A DNA stretch of 64,000 bases from NCBI RefSeq assembly GCF_902830275.1, contig NZ_CADESW010000016.1, forward strand, positions 1 through 64,000. The letters are read 5' to 3'. Below the pieces are notes generated by a model, which ran no database searches, had not been told where the DNA came from, and saw only the letters and a list, made by a program, of their open reading frames with translations. The DNA is from Burkholderia stagnalis. Its GTDB lineage: Bacteria > Pseudomonadota > Gammaproteobacteria > Burkholderiales > Burkholderiaceae. Positions 55,597 through 64,000 of the stretch are shown in pieces. Each line of letters opens with the position of its first letter. Position 1 is the first letter of the stretch. A program made the translations under genes and the position numbers.

Positions 55597-56256
55597 ATGG
55601 CCCGACAGCAATTTGACCTGATCGTCTTCGACTGGGACGGCACGCTGATGGATTCGACGGCGCACATCGCCTTCAGCATCCAGGCGGCATGCCGCGATCT
55701 CGGCCTGCCCACGCCGTCCGACGAGGCGGCCCGTTACGTGATCGGCCTCGGCCTGCGCGACGCGCTGCAGATCACGGCTCCGACCCTCGATCCGTCCGAC
55801 TATCCGCGCCTCGCCGAGCGCTACCGGTATCACTACCTGATCAAGGACCAGCGCATCGAGCTGTTCGCCGGCGTGCGCGAGCTGCTCGCGGAGCTGCGCG
55901 ACACGGGCTATCTGCTCGCGGTCGCGACCGGCAAAGGCCGGGTCGGCCTGAACCGCGCGCTCGACCAGGCCAAGCTGACCAGCCTGTTCGACGCGACGCG
56001 CTGCGCGGACGAGACATTCTCGAAACCGCATCCGGCGATGCTTCAGGAACTCACCCGGGAACTGGGGCAGGATCTGGCGCGCACGGTGATGATCGGCGAC
56101 ACGACCCACGACCTGCAGATGGCCGCTAGCGCGGGCGCGGCGGGCATCGGTGTCGCGTACGGCGCGCATTCGGCCGACGCGCTCGCCGCGCTGGCGCCGC
56201 GCTTCGTCGCGCCGGACGTGGACGCGCTGGCCGCCTGGCTGCGCGAGCACGCATGA
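55597..56256 (+). CDS. HAD-family hydrolase (phosphoglycolate phosphatase-like)
   Basis: A 219-residue HAD phosphatase of the Gph/CbbY type. The nucleophile motif is LIVFDWDGTLMDSTAHIAF (DxDxT with the first Asp as nucleophile), motif II is in LLAVATGKGRVGLN, and motif III/IV in TVMIGDTTHDLQMAASAGAA. The cap domain lies between. It is similar to phosphoglycolate phosphatase but the substrate is not fixed. It starts five bases after rluC, and its stop overlaps the start of the Rieske gene by four bases (ATGA). Confidence 0.88.
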   Translation: MARQQFDLIVFDWDGTLMDSTAHIAFSIQAACRDLGLPTPSDEAARYVIGLGLRDALQITAPTLDPSDYPRLAERYRYHYLIKDQRIELFAGVRELLAELRDTGYLLAVATGKGRVGLNRALDQAKLTSLFDATRCADETFSKPHPAMLQELTRELGQDLARTVMIGDTTHDLQMAASAGAAGIGVAYGAHSADALAALAPRFVAPDVDALAAWLREHA

Positions 56257-56651
56257 GCGCCACGCCCGCCACCGACGCGGTGCGCGTCTGCGCATCGGAT
56301 GCGCTGGCCGACGGCGGCGCCGGCGTGCGCGTCGATGCGACGCTGCGCGGCGAGCCGGCCGTCGTGTTCTTCGTGCGCTACGAGGGCCGCGCGTACGGCT
56401 ACCTGAACCGCTGCGCGCACGTGCCGATGGAGCTGGACTGGGCCGAGGGGCAGTTCTTCGAATCGTCCGGCCTGTACCTGATGTGCGCGACGCACGGCGC
56501 GATCTACGCGCCGGACACCGGCAAGTGCGTCGGCGGCCCGTGCCGCGGCGCCCGCCTGCGGCCGGTCGAGGTCGACGAGCGCGACACGCCGGACGGCCGC
56601 GCGGTATTCTGGGTGCCCGACGCCGATCTGCGCCCCTTGACGACTGACTGA
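56253..56651 (+). CDS. Rieske 2Fe-2S domain protein
   Basis: A 132-residue single-domain Rieske protein. The cluster ligands are visible as CAHVPMELDW and, 40 residues later, CATHGAIYAPDTGKC, giving the CxH and CxxH pattern. Such small proteins often deliver electrons to oxygenases; this one has no oxygenase beside it. The ATG overlaps the HAD stop, and sppA starts 13 bases after it, so the three form one operon. Because HAD-Rieske-SppA-like order is conserved in Burkholderia, a shared role in envelope or metabolic housekeeping is possible but unknown. Confidence 0.88.
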   Translation: MSATPATDAVRVCASDALADGGAGVRVDATLRGEPAVVFFVRYEGRAYGYLNRCAHVPMELDWAEGQFFESSGLYLMCATHGAIYAPDTGKCVGGPCRGARLRPVEVDERDTPDGRAVFWVPDADLRPLTTD

Positions 56652-56663
56652 CGACAACCACGC

Positions 56664-57653
56664 ATGACCGACCAACCGACTCCTCCCGATTCATCCTCCC
56701 GCTCCGACGGCCGCGAACCGAACTGGGAGCGCGCGGCGCTCGAGCGGATCGCGCTCGCGGCGGTGAAGGAGCAGCGCGCGGCGCGGCGCTGGAAGATCTT
56801 CTTCCGCTTCGCGTTCCTCGGCGTGCTGCTGTTGCTCGCCGTGGCGCTGATCGATTTCTCGAGCGACACGAAGTTGTCAACGGGCGGGCGGCATACGGCG
56901 CTGGTGACGATCGACGGCGAGATCTCGGCCGGCGTCAACGCGAACGCGGAAGACATCATCACCGCGCTCGGCAGCGCGTTCGACGACGACGGCACGGTCG
57001 GCGTCGTGCTGCGGATCAACAGCCCGGGCGGCAGCCCGGTGCAGGCGGGCATGGTCTACGACGAGATCAAGCGCCTGCGCGCGAAGTATCCGGCCAAGCC
57101 GCTGTACGTGGTCGTGACCGACATGTGCGCGTCGGGCGGCTATTACATCGCGGCGGCGGCCGACAAGATCTACGTCGACAAGGCGAGCATCGTCGGCTCG
57201 ATCGGCGTGCTGATGGACGGCTTCGGCTTCACCGGCCTGATGGGCAAGCTCGGCGTCGAGCGGCGCCTGCATACGTCGGGCGAGAACAAGGGCTTCTACG
57301 ATCCGTTCTCGCCGGAAACCGCGAAGATGGACACTCATGCGCAGGCGCTGCTCGACCAGGTGCACGCGCAGTTCATCAAGGCGGTGAAGGATGGCCGCGG
57401 CGCGCGCCTGCACGAGACGCCGGACATGTTCTCGGGGCTGTTCTGGACCGGCGAGAAGAGCGTCGAGCTCGGGCTGGCCGACGGCTTCGGCACGACCGAC
57501 ACGGTCGCGCGCGACGTGCTGAAGGCGCCCGACCTCGTCGACTACACGGTGAAGGAGAGCCTGACGAACCGTGTCGCGCGCAAGTTCGGCGCGGCCGTCG
57601 GCAATGCCGCGATGAAGACGCTGACGACCGGCGCGCAGCTGAGCCTGCGCTGA
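56664..57653 (+). CDS. sppA: S49-family signal peptide peptidase (SppA-like)
   Basis: A 329-residue membrane-anchored serine protease that digests cleaved signal peptides. After a polar N-terminus and one helix (FRFAFLGVLLLLAVALIDF), the S49 domain shows GVVLRINSPGGSPVQAGMVY, the catalytic Ser in VVTDMCASGGYYIAAAADKI and the Lys/Tyr-region segment ASIVGSIGVLMDGFGFTGLM. It is a single-domain form, half the size of E. coli SppA. The last gene of the rluC-HAD-Rieske-sppA set, and convergent with the methyltransferase gene. Confidence 0.93.
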   Translation: MTDQPTPPDSSSRSDGREPNWERAALERIALAAVKEQRAARRWKIFFRFAFLGVLLLLAVALIDFSSDTKLSTGGRHTALVTIDGEISAGVNANAEDIITALGSAFDDDGTVGVVLRINSPGGSPVQAGMVYDEIKRLRAKYPAKPLYVVVTDMCASGGYYIAAAADKIYVDKASIVGSIGVLMDGFGFTGLMGKLGVERRLHTSGENKGFYDPFSPETAKMDTHAQALLDQVHAQFIKAVKDGRGARLHETPDMFSGLFWTGEKSVELGLADGFGTTDTVARDVLKAPDLVDYTVKESLTNRVARKFGAAVGNAAMKTLTTGAQLSLR

Positions 57654-57716
57654 CGCCGAGGCGGCCGCCTCCCGGCGGCGAGGCTCATGCGGGGCCCGCC
57701 GGAGCGGGCCGTGCCG

Positions 57717-58439
57717 TCAGTTCGCCAGCAGCAGGAAGATCGCAGGGCGCTTGTGCAGATCGGGCACCGGCGCCTTTTTCCATTCTGCGACGGTGCGGCT
57801 TGCGATCGTCTCGGTCGCGAGCGTCAGGTCGGCCGCGACGCAGATCAGCGTCGACGGCGCGCAGGTCGCGACGAGCGTGTCGAGCATCGCGTGGTTGCGA
57901 TACGGCGTCTCGATGAAGATCTGCGTCTGGCGCGCCTTGCGCGACAGCTGCTCGAGCTCGCGCAGCCGTTTCGCGCGCGCACCCGCGTCCACCGGCAGGT
58001 AGCCGTTGAACGCGAAGCTCTGGCCATTCAGGCCCGACGCCATCAGCGCGAGCAGGATCGAACTGGGCCCGACGAGCGGCACGACCTTCACGCCGCGTTC
58101 GTGCGCGCGGCGCACCAGCAGCGCGCCCGGGTCGGCGACGGCCGGGCAGCCGGCCTCCGACACCAGCCCGGCGTCCGCGCCGGCCAGTACCGGCGCGAGC
58201 AGCCGGTCGATTTCACCGGCCGGCGTGTTGATGTTCAGTTCGCGAATCTCGATTTCCTGGATCGGCCGCGTCGTGCCGATCTTCTTCAGGAACGCGCGCG
58301 TGGTCTTCGCGTTTTCGCCGATGTAGTAGCCGAGCGTGCCGGCGCGTGCCTGCACGGCGGCAGGAAGCACGGCGGCCAGCATCGATGCGTCGCCGTCGCC
58401 GAGCGTGTTCGGGACGAGATAGAGCGTTCCAGCCGTCAT
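57717..58439 (-). CDS. Tetrapyrrole-methylase-family methyltransferase (RsmI-like)
   Basis: A 240-residue SAM-dependent methyltransferase of the RsmI/CbiF fold. Family segments are GTLYLVPNTLGDGDASMLAA, YIGENAKTTRAFLKKIGTTR, GLVSEAGCPAVADPGALLVR and VPLVGPSSILLALMASGLNG. RsmI methylates C1402 of 16S rRNA at the 2'-O position. This paralogue is shorter than RsmI (about 286 residues), so a related function in rRNA or another substrate remains open. The stop lies next to the end of sppA, with GC-rich repeats between. The ATG overlaps the maf stop by four bases (ATGA). Confidence 0.85.
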   Translation of the reverse strand: MTAGTLYLVPNTLGDGDASMLAAVLPAAVQARAGTLGYYIGENAKTTRAFLKKIGTTRPIQEIEIRELNINTPAGEIDRLLAPVLAGADAGLVSEAGCPAVADPGALLVRRAHERGVKVVPLVGPSSILLALMASGLNGQSFAFNGYLPVDAGARAKRLRELEQLSRKARQTQIFIETPYRNHAMLDTLVATCAPSTLICVAADLTLATETIASRTVAEWKKAPVPDLHKRPAIFLLLAN

Positions 58440-59065
58440 GCGCGGTCTCCCTTGGTGGCGAACAGCGGGTAGTCGACGGCGCGCAGCATCCGCGTCAGCG
58501 CGATCAGCGGCAGGCCGACGAGCGCGGTCGGGTCGTCCGAGTCGATCGCGTCGAGCAGCGCGATGCCGAGCCCTTCGGACTTGGCGCTGCCCGCGACGTC
58601 GTACGGCGTCTCCGCCCGCAGGTAGGCGTCGAGTTCGGCCTCGGGCAGCGTACGGAAGCGCACGCGCGTCACGACGTCCTCGGTCTGCGATTCGCCGGTG
58701 CGGCTGTCGTACAGGCTGAGCGCACTATGGAACTCGACGTCGCGCCCCTGCATCGACACGAGCTGCGCGAGCGCGCGTTCGTGCGTGCCGGGCTTGCCGA
58801 TCTGCAGGCCGTCGAAGGTCGCGACCTGGTCGGAGCCGATCACGAGCACGCCGTCCGGCGCGTCGATCGTCGCGGCGACGGCGCGCGCCTTCGCGTCGGC
58901 AAGGCGCAGCGCGGTCGCGGCAGGCGTCTCGCCAGGCAGCGGGGTTTCGTCGACGTCGGGCGAGACGACGTCGAACGGTACGCCGAGCCGCTCGAGCAGC
59001 GCGCGGCGGTAGCGGGAACTGGAGGCGAGAAGCAGCCGCGGCGGGCGGCAAAGAGTGTCCGGCAT
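58436..59065 (-). CDS. Maf-family nucleoside triphosphate pyrophosphatase (YceF type)
   Basis: A 209-residue pyrophosphatase. Maf proteins hydrolyse modified NTPs such as m7GTP to monophosphates, keeping them out of nucleic acids. The motifs are LLLASSSRYRRALLERLGVP at the start, DVDETPLPGETP with the catalytic metal site nearby, and LVIGSDQVATFDGLQIGKPG, followed by YDVAGSAKSEGLGIALLDAI. It is upstream of the RsmI-like gene, sharing an ATGA overlap, and is divergent from the DUF177-rpmF lipid operon. In enterobacteria yceF is also near yceD-rpmF-plsX, which fits. Confidence 0.93.
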   Translation of the reverse strand: MPDTLCRPPRLLLASSSRYRRALLERLGVPFDVVSPDVDETPLPGETPAATALRLADAKARAVAATIDAPDGVLVIGSDQVATFDGLQIGKPGTHERALAQLVSMQGRDVEFHSALSLYDSRTGESQTEDVVTRVRFRTLPEAELDAYLRAETPYDVAGSAKSEGLGIALLDAIDSDDPTALVGLPLIALTRMLRAVDYPLFATKGDRA

Positions 59066-59261
59066 GGTCGGTTGGATCGGTGTGTCGAAGGGCGCCGCGC
59101 GGCGGTGCGCGGGCGTCGGCTTAAGTGATTGACTGTAAAAGATAAAAAAGGTATGCTTTTGCGCTTTTCATCGGCGGACTCCCATCAGGGGCCTGCCGGG
59201 TCTTCGGAAGTCCACGGCGCCAAGCCGGATCAGCATGTCCAACCCGTAGGCAGGAGCGCAC

Positions 59262-59897
59262 ATGAATCCTTCTTCTGGCAAACCTGCGGTATCGCTCGAT
59301 CCGCGTGCGATCGACCTGTTCGAATTCGCCCGCAGCGGGCGGCAGGCGTCGGGTGCGGTGCACCTTTCGCAGCTGCCGCGCATGTTAAACGAAGTGCCGG
59401 CGGACGCGCCAGATCGCGACACGGTGTTCACCTGGCAGGCGGAAGGGTTCACCCAGAAGGAGCTGCAGGACGACGGCACCGACGGGCAGCAGCCGTATCT
59501 GCGCCTCGCGCTGCACGGCCACGCGTGGCTGACGTGCCAGCGCTGCATGAGCCCGGCCGATCAGGCGTTCGACGTCGACATGACGTACCGGATCGTGGCG
59601 ACCGAAGAAGAAGCTGAAGAATTTCCGCTCGACGACGATGAAGCCGATGTGATCGTGGGCTCGCGCCAGTTCGATCTCGTCGACTTGATCGAGGAGGAGT
59701 TGCTGCTTTCGCTGCCGCTCGTGCCCAAGCACGAGGTTTGCCCGGCGGTTCATGAAAGCCTCGTGTCGGGTGCGAGCGGTCCTTCGGCCGAAACGGACGA
59801 CGAGTCCGAAGAGGCGGGGGACGAAGGCAAACGGCCGAATCCGTTCGCGGCGCTCGAAGCGCTGAAGAAGGGCGGAGACGGCAACAAGAAACACTGA
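59262..59897 (+). CDS. yceD: DUF177 (YceD-like) protein
   Basis: A 211-residue member of DUF177. The segments LFEFARSGRQASGAVHLSQL, FTWQAEGFTQKELQDDGTDG, LRLALHGHAWLTCQRCMSPA and VPKHEVCPAVHESL contain the family's Cys pairs (CQRC and C-P), which may bind zinc. YceD has been connected with 23S rRNA precursor accumulation in plants and bacteria. It is the first gene of the rpmF-plsX-fab operon, and ATG 59262 is preferred because it follows GGAG at a suitable distance. The C-terminal half of the protein is acidic and then basic (KKGGDGNKKH). Confidence 0.88.
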   Translation: MNPSSGKPAVSLDPRAIDLFEFARSGRQASGAVHLSQLPRMLNEVPADAPDRDTVFTWQAEGFTQKELQDDGTDGQQPYLRLALHGHAWLTCQRCMSPADQAFDVDMTYRIVATEEEAEEFPLDDDEADVIVGSRQFDLVDLIEEELLLSLPLVPKHEVCPAVHESLVSGASGPSAETDDESEEAGDEGKRPNPFAALEALKKGGDGNKKH

Positions 59898-59994
59898 GCA
59901 GTTGAGGCGCGGGAAGGCGTAAGGGCCGTGGGCCAGGGTAGTTAAGCGCCGGATCGGGCTGTGTTAGAATCCGGAAAATTTTTAGGAGTTAGTC

Positions 59995-60174
59995 ATGGCA
60001 GTCCAGCAAAACAAGAAGTCGCCGTCGAAGCGCGGCATGCATCGTTCGCACGATTTCCTGACGGCATCGCCGCTGGCAGTCGAGCCGAGCACCGGTGAAG
60101 TGCACCTGCGTCACCACATCAGCCCGAACGGCTACTATCGCGGCAAGAAGGTCGTCAAGACGAAGAACGACTAA
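59995..60174 (+). CDS. rpmF: 50S ribosomal protein L32 (bL32)
   Basis: A 59-residue ribosomal protein. The sequence runs [20 protein letters not shown], then [20 protein letters not shown] and [22 protein letters not shown] 59995 has a TAGGAG site at 59982-59987. A possible promoter (TTAAGC at 59942-59947, 17 bp, TAGAAT at 59965-59970) lies between the DUF177 gene and rpmF. The zinc-binding Cys pairs seen in some L32 forms are absent (a C-minus version). rpmF followed by plsX is a conserved ribosome-lipid junction. Confidence 0.98.
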   Translation: MAVQQNKKSPSKRGMHRSHDFLTASPLAVEPSTGEVHLRHHISPNGYYRGKKVVKTKND

Positions 60175-60257
60175 GCGTCAACGTCACGCGTCGCGCGCTA
60201 CGATGGCCGTTCGCGTGACAACTGGTTCGCTTGACACTTTCCTGGCGCAACAAAAAG

Positions 60258-60281
60258 GCGGCATTCAACTGCCGCTTTTTT
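60258..60281 (+). terminator. Hairpin with T-tract after rpmF
   Basis: GCGGC (60258-60262) pairs with GCCGC (60271-60275), flanked by AAAAAG before and TTTTTTG after. It lies between rpmF and plsX and may attenuate or end rpmF transcripts while part of the flow continues into plsX. Confidence 0.6.
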
Positions 60282-60304
60282 GTGCCTGAAATTCGTCGCA
60301 TTCC

Positions 60305-61411
60305 ATGACTGTAAAGCTCACAATCGATTGCATGGGAGGCGACCACGGCCCGTCCGTGACCGTTCCCGCGGCAGTCAAGTTCGTTCGCGCGCACCCCGAT
60401 GCGCACCTGATGCTCGTCGGCATCGAGAGTGCGATCCGTGCGCAGCTGAAGAAGTGCAAGGCGCTCGACGATCCGGCGCTGACCATCGTGCCCGCGACCG
60501 AAGTCGTGGCGATGGATGATCCCGTTGAAGTGGCATTGCGCAAGAAGAAGGATTCTTCGATGCGCGTCGCCCTCAATCAAGTCAAGGAAGGCCAGGCCCA
60601 GGCCTGTATCTCCGCCGGCAACACCGGCGCGCTGATGGCCGTTTCCCGGTACGTGCTCAAGACGCTGCCCGGCATCGAGCGGCCCGCGATCGCGTTCGCG
60701 CTGCCGAACCCGACGGGCTACACGATGATGCTGGACCTCGGCGCGAACGTCGATTGCGAACCGCAGCACCTGCTGCAGTTCGCGGAGATGGGGCACGCGC
60801 TCGTCGCCGCGCTCGAGGGCAAGGAGCGGCCGACGATCGGCCTGCTGAACATCGGCGAAGAAGTCATCAAGGGCAACGAGACGATCAAGCGTGCAGGCGA
60901 ACTGCTGCGCGCGAGCACGCTCAATTTCCGCGGCAACGTCGAAGGCAACGACATCTACAAGGGCACGGTCGACGTGATCGTCTGCGACGGTTTCGTCGGC
61001 AACGTCGCGCTGAAGACGTCCGAAGGCCTTGCGCAGATGCTGTCCGACATCATTCGCGAGGAATTCGGCCGTTCACTGATGTCGAAGCTGATGGCGCTGC
61101 TCGCGCTGCCGGTGCTGATGCGCTTCAAGCGGCGCGTCGACCACCGTCAGTACAACGGCGCGGCACTGCTGGGGCTGAAGAGCCTCGTGATCAAGAGCCA
61201 CGGTTCGGCGGACGCCTACGCGTTTGAGTGGGCGATCAAACGCGGGTATGATGCCGTCAAAAACGGCGTGCTGGAGCGCCTCACGCGCGCGATGGCGGAC
61301 AATTCGGCGTCGCTCGGCGACGGCGAGCACGACGCCGGCGGCGCGGGCCAGGCGGGTCCCGCCGCAGGCCAGCACGCCGAGCCTTCCGCTGCGCTATCCT
61401 CTAAGGCATAA
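60305..61411 (+). CDS. plsX: Phosphate acyltransferase PlsX
   Basis: A 368-residue enzyme that makes acyl-phosphate from acyl-ACP, feeding PlsY in phospholipid synthesis. The family start [20 protein letters not shown], the motif [10 protein letters not shown]-like [20 protein letters not shown] and [20 protein letters not shown] are diagnostic. The C-terminal 40 residues are Ala/Gly-rich and longer than in E. coli. The stop is directly followed by the fabH ATG (TAAATG), suggesting coupling. Confidence 0.97.
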   Translation: MTVKLTIDCMGGDHGPSVTVPAAVKFVRAHPDAHLMLVGIESAIRAQLKKCKALDDPALTIVPATEVVAMDDPVEVALRKKKDSSMRVALNQVKEGQAQACISAGNTGALMAVSRYVLKTLPGIERPAIAFALPNPTGYTMMLDLGANVDCEPQHLLQFAEMGHALVAALEGKERPTIGLLNIGEEVIKGNETIKRAGELLRASTLNFRGNVEGNDIYKGTVDVIVCDGFVGNVALKTSEGLAQMLSDIIREEFGRSLMSKLMALLALPVLMRFKRRVDHRQYNGAALLGLKSLVIKSHGSADAYAFEWAIKRGYDAVKNGVLERLTRAMADNSASLGDGEHDAGGAGQAGPAAGQHAEPSAALSSKA

Positions 61412-62401
61412 ATGGCCCAATCGACTCTCTATTCCCGCGTGCTCGGCACGGGCAGCTACCTGCCGCCCGACCGCGTCACGAACCAGCAGCTGGCCGATCG
61501 TCTCGCGAAGGACGGCATCGAGACGAGCGACGAGTGGATCGTTGCGCGTACGGGCATCCATGCGCGCCATTTCGCTGCACCCGACATGACGACGAGCGAT
61601 CTCGCGCTCGAGGCGTCGCGGCGTGCGATCGAGGCGGCGGACATCGATCCGCAGTCGATCGACCTGATCATCGTCGCGACTTCGACCCCCGATTTCGTGT
61701 TCCCGAGCACTGCGTGCCTGCTGCAGAACAAGCTCGGCATCAAGAACGGCGGCGCGGCATTCGACGTGCAGGCCGTGTGCTCCGGTTTCGCGTATGCGGT
61801 GGCGACTGCCGACAGCTTCATTCGCAGCGGCCAGCACCGCACGGCACTCGTCGTCGGCGCGGAGACGTTTTCGCGCATCCTCGACTTCACCGACCGCACG
61901 ACCTGCGTGCTGTTCGGCGACGGCGCGGGCGCGGTGATCCTGTCCGCGTCGGAAGAGCCGGGCGTGCTCGGCAGCGCGCTGCACGCGGACGGCAGCTACT
62001 CGCACATCCTCTGCACGCCGGGCAACGTCAACCGCGGCGTGATCGAGGGCAGCGCGTTCCTTCACATGGATGGCCAGGCCGTGTTCAAGCTCGCGGTCAA
62101 CGTGCTCGAGAAGGTCGCGATCGAGGCGCTCGCGAAGGCGAACCTCGCGCCCGAGCAGGTCGACTGGCTGATTCCGCACCAGGCCAACATCCGTATCATG
62201 ACGAGCACCTGCCGCAAGCTCGGCCTGCCGCAGGAGCGCATGGTCGTGACGGTCGGCGAGCACGGCAACACGTCGGCCGCGTCGATCCCGCTCGCGCTCG
62301 ACGTCGCGGTGCGCGACGGCCGCATCAAGCGCGGCCAGCACGTGCTCATCGAAGGCGTCGGCGGCGGCTTCACCTGGGGCGCGTCGGTCTTCCGTTTCTG
62401 A
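61412..62401 (+). CDS. fabH: 3-oxoacyl-ACP synthase III
   Basis: A 329-residue condensing enzyme that starts type II fatty acid synthesis from acetyl-CoA and malonyl-ACP. The catalytic triad is visible: Cys in [20 protein letters not shown], His in [20 protein letters not shown] and Asn in [20 protein letters not shown]. The last segment [18 protein letters not shown]-like ending ([18 protein letters not shown]) is standard. It starts immediately after plsX and is followed by 70 bp and fabD. Confidence 0.97.
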   Translation: MAQSTLYSRVLGTGSYLPPDRVTNQQLADRLAKDGIETSDEWIVARTGIHARHFAAPDMTTSDLALEASRRAIEAADIDPQSIDLIIVATSTPDFVFPSTACLLQNKLGIKNGGAAFDVQAVCSGFAYAVATADSFIRSGQHRTALVVGAETFSRILDFTDRTTCVLFGDGAGAVILSASEEPGVLGSALHADGSYSHILCTPGNVNRGVIEGSAFLHMDGQAVFKLAVNVLEKVAIEALAKANLAPEQVDWLIPHQANIRIMTSTCRKLGLPQERMVVTVGEHGNTSAASIPLALDVAVRDGRIKRGQHVLIEGVGGGFTWGASVFRF

Positions 62402-62471
62402 TCCACCACGTGCGATCCCACTCGGCGCGCCGTTCGCGCGCGCCGTTCGAATCGATTCAATTGGGGACGAT

Positions 62472-63404
62472 ATGAAATTTGCATTCGTTTTTCCGGGGCA
62501 GGGCTCGCAGTCGGTCGGCATGCTCAACGCATTCGCCGATCTGGCTGTCGTGCGCGAAACGTTCCAGGAAGCGTCCGATGCACTCGGTCAGGATCTCGGC
62601 AAGCTGATCGCCGAAGGTCCGGCCGAAGAGCTGAATCTCACCACCAACACCCAGCCGGTGATGCTGACGGCCGCGTACGCTTGCTACCGTGCATGGCAGC
62701 AGGCGGGCGGCCCGGCGCCGTCGATCGTCGCCGGCCACAGCCTCGGCGAATACACGGCGCTCGTCGCCGCCGGCGCGATCGCGTTCAAGGACGCGGTGCC
62801 GCTCGTGCGCTTCCGCGCGCAGGCGATGCAGACCGCGGTGCCGGTCGGCCAGGGCGGCATGGCCGCGATCCTCGGCCTCGACGACGATACGGTGCGCGCG
62901 GTATGCGCGGAAGCCGCGGAAGCGGGCGTCGTCGAAGCAGTGAACTTCAATGCGCCGGCGCAGGTCGTGATCGCCGGCAACAAGGCGGCCGTCGAGAAGG
63001 CTTGCGAGATCGCGAAGGCGAAGGGCGCGAAGCGCGCGTTGCCGCTGCCGGTTTCGGCGCCGTTCCATTCGTCGCTGCTGAAGCCGGCGTCGGACCAGCT
63101 GCGCGACTATCTTGCGAACGTCGACGTGAAGGCGCCGCTGATTCCGGTCGTCAACAACATCGACGTCGCGGTGACGAGCGATCCGGCCGCGATCAAGGAC
63201 GCGCTGGTGCGCCAGGCCGCCGGCCCGGTGCGCTGGGTCGAGTGCGTGCAGTACATCGCCGGCACGGGCGTTACGCACGTGATCGAGTGTGGCCCCGGCA
63301 AGGTGCTCGCGGGCCTCACGAAGCGCATCGACGGCAACCTGACGGGGGCATCGGTGTTCGATCCGGCGTCGCTCGACGAAGCGCTCAAGCTGGTGGCCGC
63401 GTGA
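62472..63404 (+). CDS. fabD: Malonyl-CoA:ACP transacylase
   Basis: A 310-residue acyltransferase that loads malonyl groups onto acyl carrier protein. The sequence shows FAFVFPGQGSQSVGMLNAFA, the catalytic Ser in VAGHSLGEYTALVAAGAIAF, and the conserved VRFRAQAMQTAVPVGQGGMA and LPLPVSAPFHSSLLKPAS segments, with the active-site His in the last. It has a GGGGACG element ahead of ATG 62472. It is part of the plsX-fabH-fabD-fabG operon, with 36 bp to fabG. Confidence 0.97.
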   Translation: MKFAFVFPGQGSQSVGMLNAFADLAVVRETFQEASDALGQDLGKLIAEGPAEELNLTTNTQPVMLTAAYACYRAWQQAGGPAPSIVAGHSLGEYTALVAAGAIAFKDAVPLVRFRAQAMQTAVPVGQGGMAAILGLDDDTVRAVCAEAAEAGVVEAVNFNAPAQVVIAGNKAAVEKACEIAKAKGAKRALPLPVSAPFHSSLLKPASDQLRDYLANVDVKAPLIPVVNNIDVAVTSDPAAIKDALVRQAAGPVRWVECVQYIAGTGVTHVIECGPGKVLAGLTKRIDGNLTGASVFDPASLDEALKLVAA

Positions 63405-63440
63405 CGCGGCGCCTTTCCCGAAGAAACGGACATTCGATTC

Positions 63441-64000
63441 ATGGAAAAGACTCTCGATAAACAGGTTGCGATCGTGACCGGCGCATCGCGCGGCATCGGC
63501 CGGGCGATCGCGCTCGAGCTGGCGCGCCAGGGCGCGACGGTGATCGGCACGGCGACGAGCGAATCGGGCGCGGCCGGCATCAGCGCGGCCTTCGCGGAAG
63601 CGGGCGTGACGGGCCGCGGCGTGGTGCTGAACGTCAACGACGCGCAAGCGGCCGAAGCGCTGATCGACGCGACCGTGAAGGAATTCGGCGCGCTGCACGT
63701 GCTCGTCAACAACGCGGGCATCACGCAGGACCAGCTCGCGATGCGCATGAAGGACGACGACTGGGACGCGGTGATCGACACCAACCTGAAGTCGGTGTTC
63801 CGCCTGTCGCGCGCGGTGCTGCGCCCGATGATGAAGGCGCGCGGCGGCCGCATCATCAACATCACGTCGGTGGTCGGCTCGGCCGGCAACCCGGGGCAGG
63901 CGAACTACGCGGCGGCGAAGGCCGGCGTGGCAGGCATGACCCGCGCGCTCGCGCGCGAGATCGGCAGCCGCGGCATCACGGTCAACTGCGTGGCGCCGGG
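63441..64000 (+). CDS. fabG: 3-oxoacyl-ACP reductase (5' part, cut by window edge)
   Basis: The first 186 residues of a short-chain dehydrogenase that reduces 3-oxoacyl-ACP with NADPH. The cofactor motif is KQVAIVTGASRGIGRAIALE, followed by LVNNAGITQDQLAMRMKDDD, and the catalytic Ser-Tyr-Lys is seen in IINITSVVGSAGNPGQANYA and YAAAKAGVAGMTRALARE. The frame continues past the window edge at 64000 and is open throughout. The likely next gene is acpP, outside the window. ATG 63441 is the only sensible start. Confidence 0.96.
   Translation, partial: MEKTLDKQVAIVTGASRGIGRAIALELARQGATVIGTATSESGAAGISAAFAEAGVTGRGVVLNVNDAQAAEALIDATVKEFGALHVLVNNAGITQDQLAMRMKDDDWDAVIDTNLKSVFRLSRAVLRPMMKARGGRIINITSVVGSAGNPGQANYAAAKAGVAGMTRALAREIGSRGITVNCVAP

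Noticed and set aside
57693-57710. GC-rich hairpin between sppA and the RsmI-like gene as a terminator
   Set aside because: The seven-base stem GGCCCGC/GCGGGCC is not followed by a T-run on either strand, so no terminator is claimed.

Overview
The window is GC-rich proteobacterial chromosome. Its gene content and order (rpsP-rimM-trmD-rplS, rpmF-plsX-fabH-fabD-fabG, rne/rluC divergent, dadA beside an Lrp-type regulator, moaA-mobA-moeA) match the core chromosome of Burkholderia, most likely the B. cepacia complex. The species cannot be fixed from the sequence alone. Coding density is high, most genes are single-copy housekeeping genes, and no insertion sequence, prophage, integrase or CRISPR array was seen.

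Layout. 1-3.4 kb: the tail of an unidentified gene, D-amino acid dehydrogenase (dadA) divergent from an Lrp/AsnC regulator, and a radical SAM gene behind a promoter overlapped by a strong LexA-like SOS box. 3.4-5.2 kb: a TM2 membrane protein and a secreted sorbosone/PQQ-type sugar dehydrogenase. 5.2-7.6 kb: the ribosomal and tRNA-modification operon rpsP-rimM-trmD-rplS. 7.6-16.3 kb: NUDIX hydrolase, CobD-like protein, DUF2007 protein, rsgA, M48 protease, orn, mog, darP, pmbA, folA.

16.3-25.9 kb is the accessory highlight, lying between folA and thyA. Seven consecutive minus-strand genes encode exported proteins: two small secreted proteins, two proteins with Fap/curlin-like Gly-Asn-Gln repeats, a C39 cysteine peptidase, another secreted protein, and a coiled-coil outer-membrane beta-barrel. 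Two paralogous VpsR-like sigma-54 activators bracket them. The pattern is that of a functional amyloid (Fap-like) secretion system: repeat proteins as fibre subunits, the barrel as export pore, the C39 enzyme as periplasmic protease. A sigma-54 promoter candidate sits just upstream of the first gene and a perfect 16-bp palindrome about 90 bp further up. Two of the exported proteins share a leader-like motif that could be the C39 recognition site.

26-41.8 kb: thyA, a 991-residue FecR/DUF6600 exported protein with a 14-copy in-frame minisatellite, an ArsR-type regulator, a tiny secreted peptide resembling a porin N-terminus, a thioesterase, class II fumarase, a MATE exporter, an S4 protein, two uncharacterised proteins, azlC/azlD, an AraC regulator, CreA, two identical tRNA-Asn genes, ferredoxin fdxA and pncB. 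41.9-50.6 kb: a LutC-like protein, a Na+/H+ antiporter-like protein, a 2-hydroxyacid dehydrogenase coupled to rmuC, a GNAT enzyme with a small membrane protein, and the molybdopterin genes moeA, mobA and moaA. 50.7-64 kb: rne, a 722-bp non-coding stretch, rluC with a HAD phosphatase, a Rieske protein and an SppA-type peptidase, then an RsmI-like methyltransferase and Maf (minus strand). The window ends in the DUF177-rpmF-plsX-fabH-fabD-fabG lipid operon, with fabG cut by the edge.

Starts were chosen by ribosome-binding sites, stop-start overlaps and the usual N-termini of the families. All functional calls are from reading the sequence; no database search was run.
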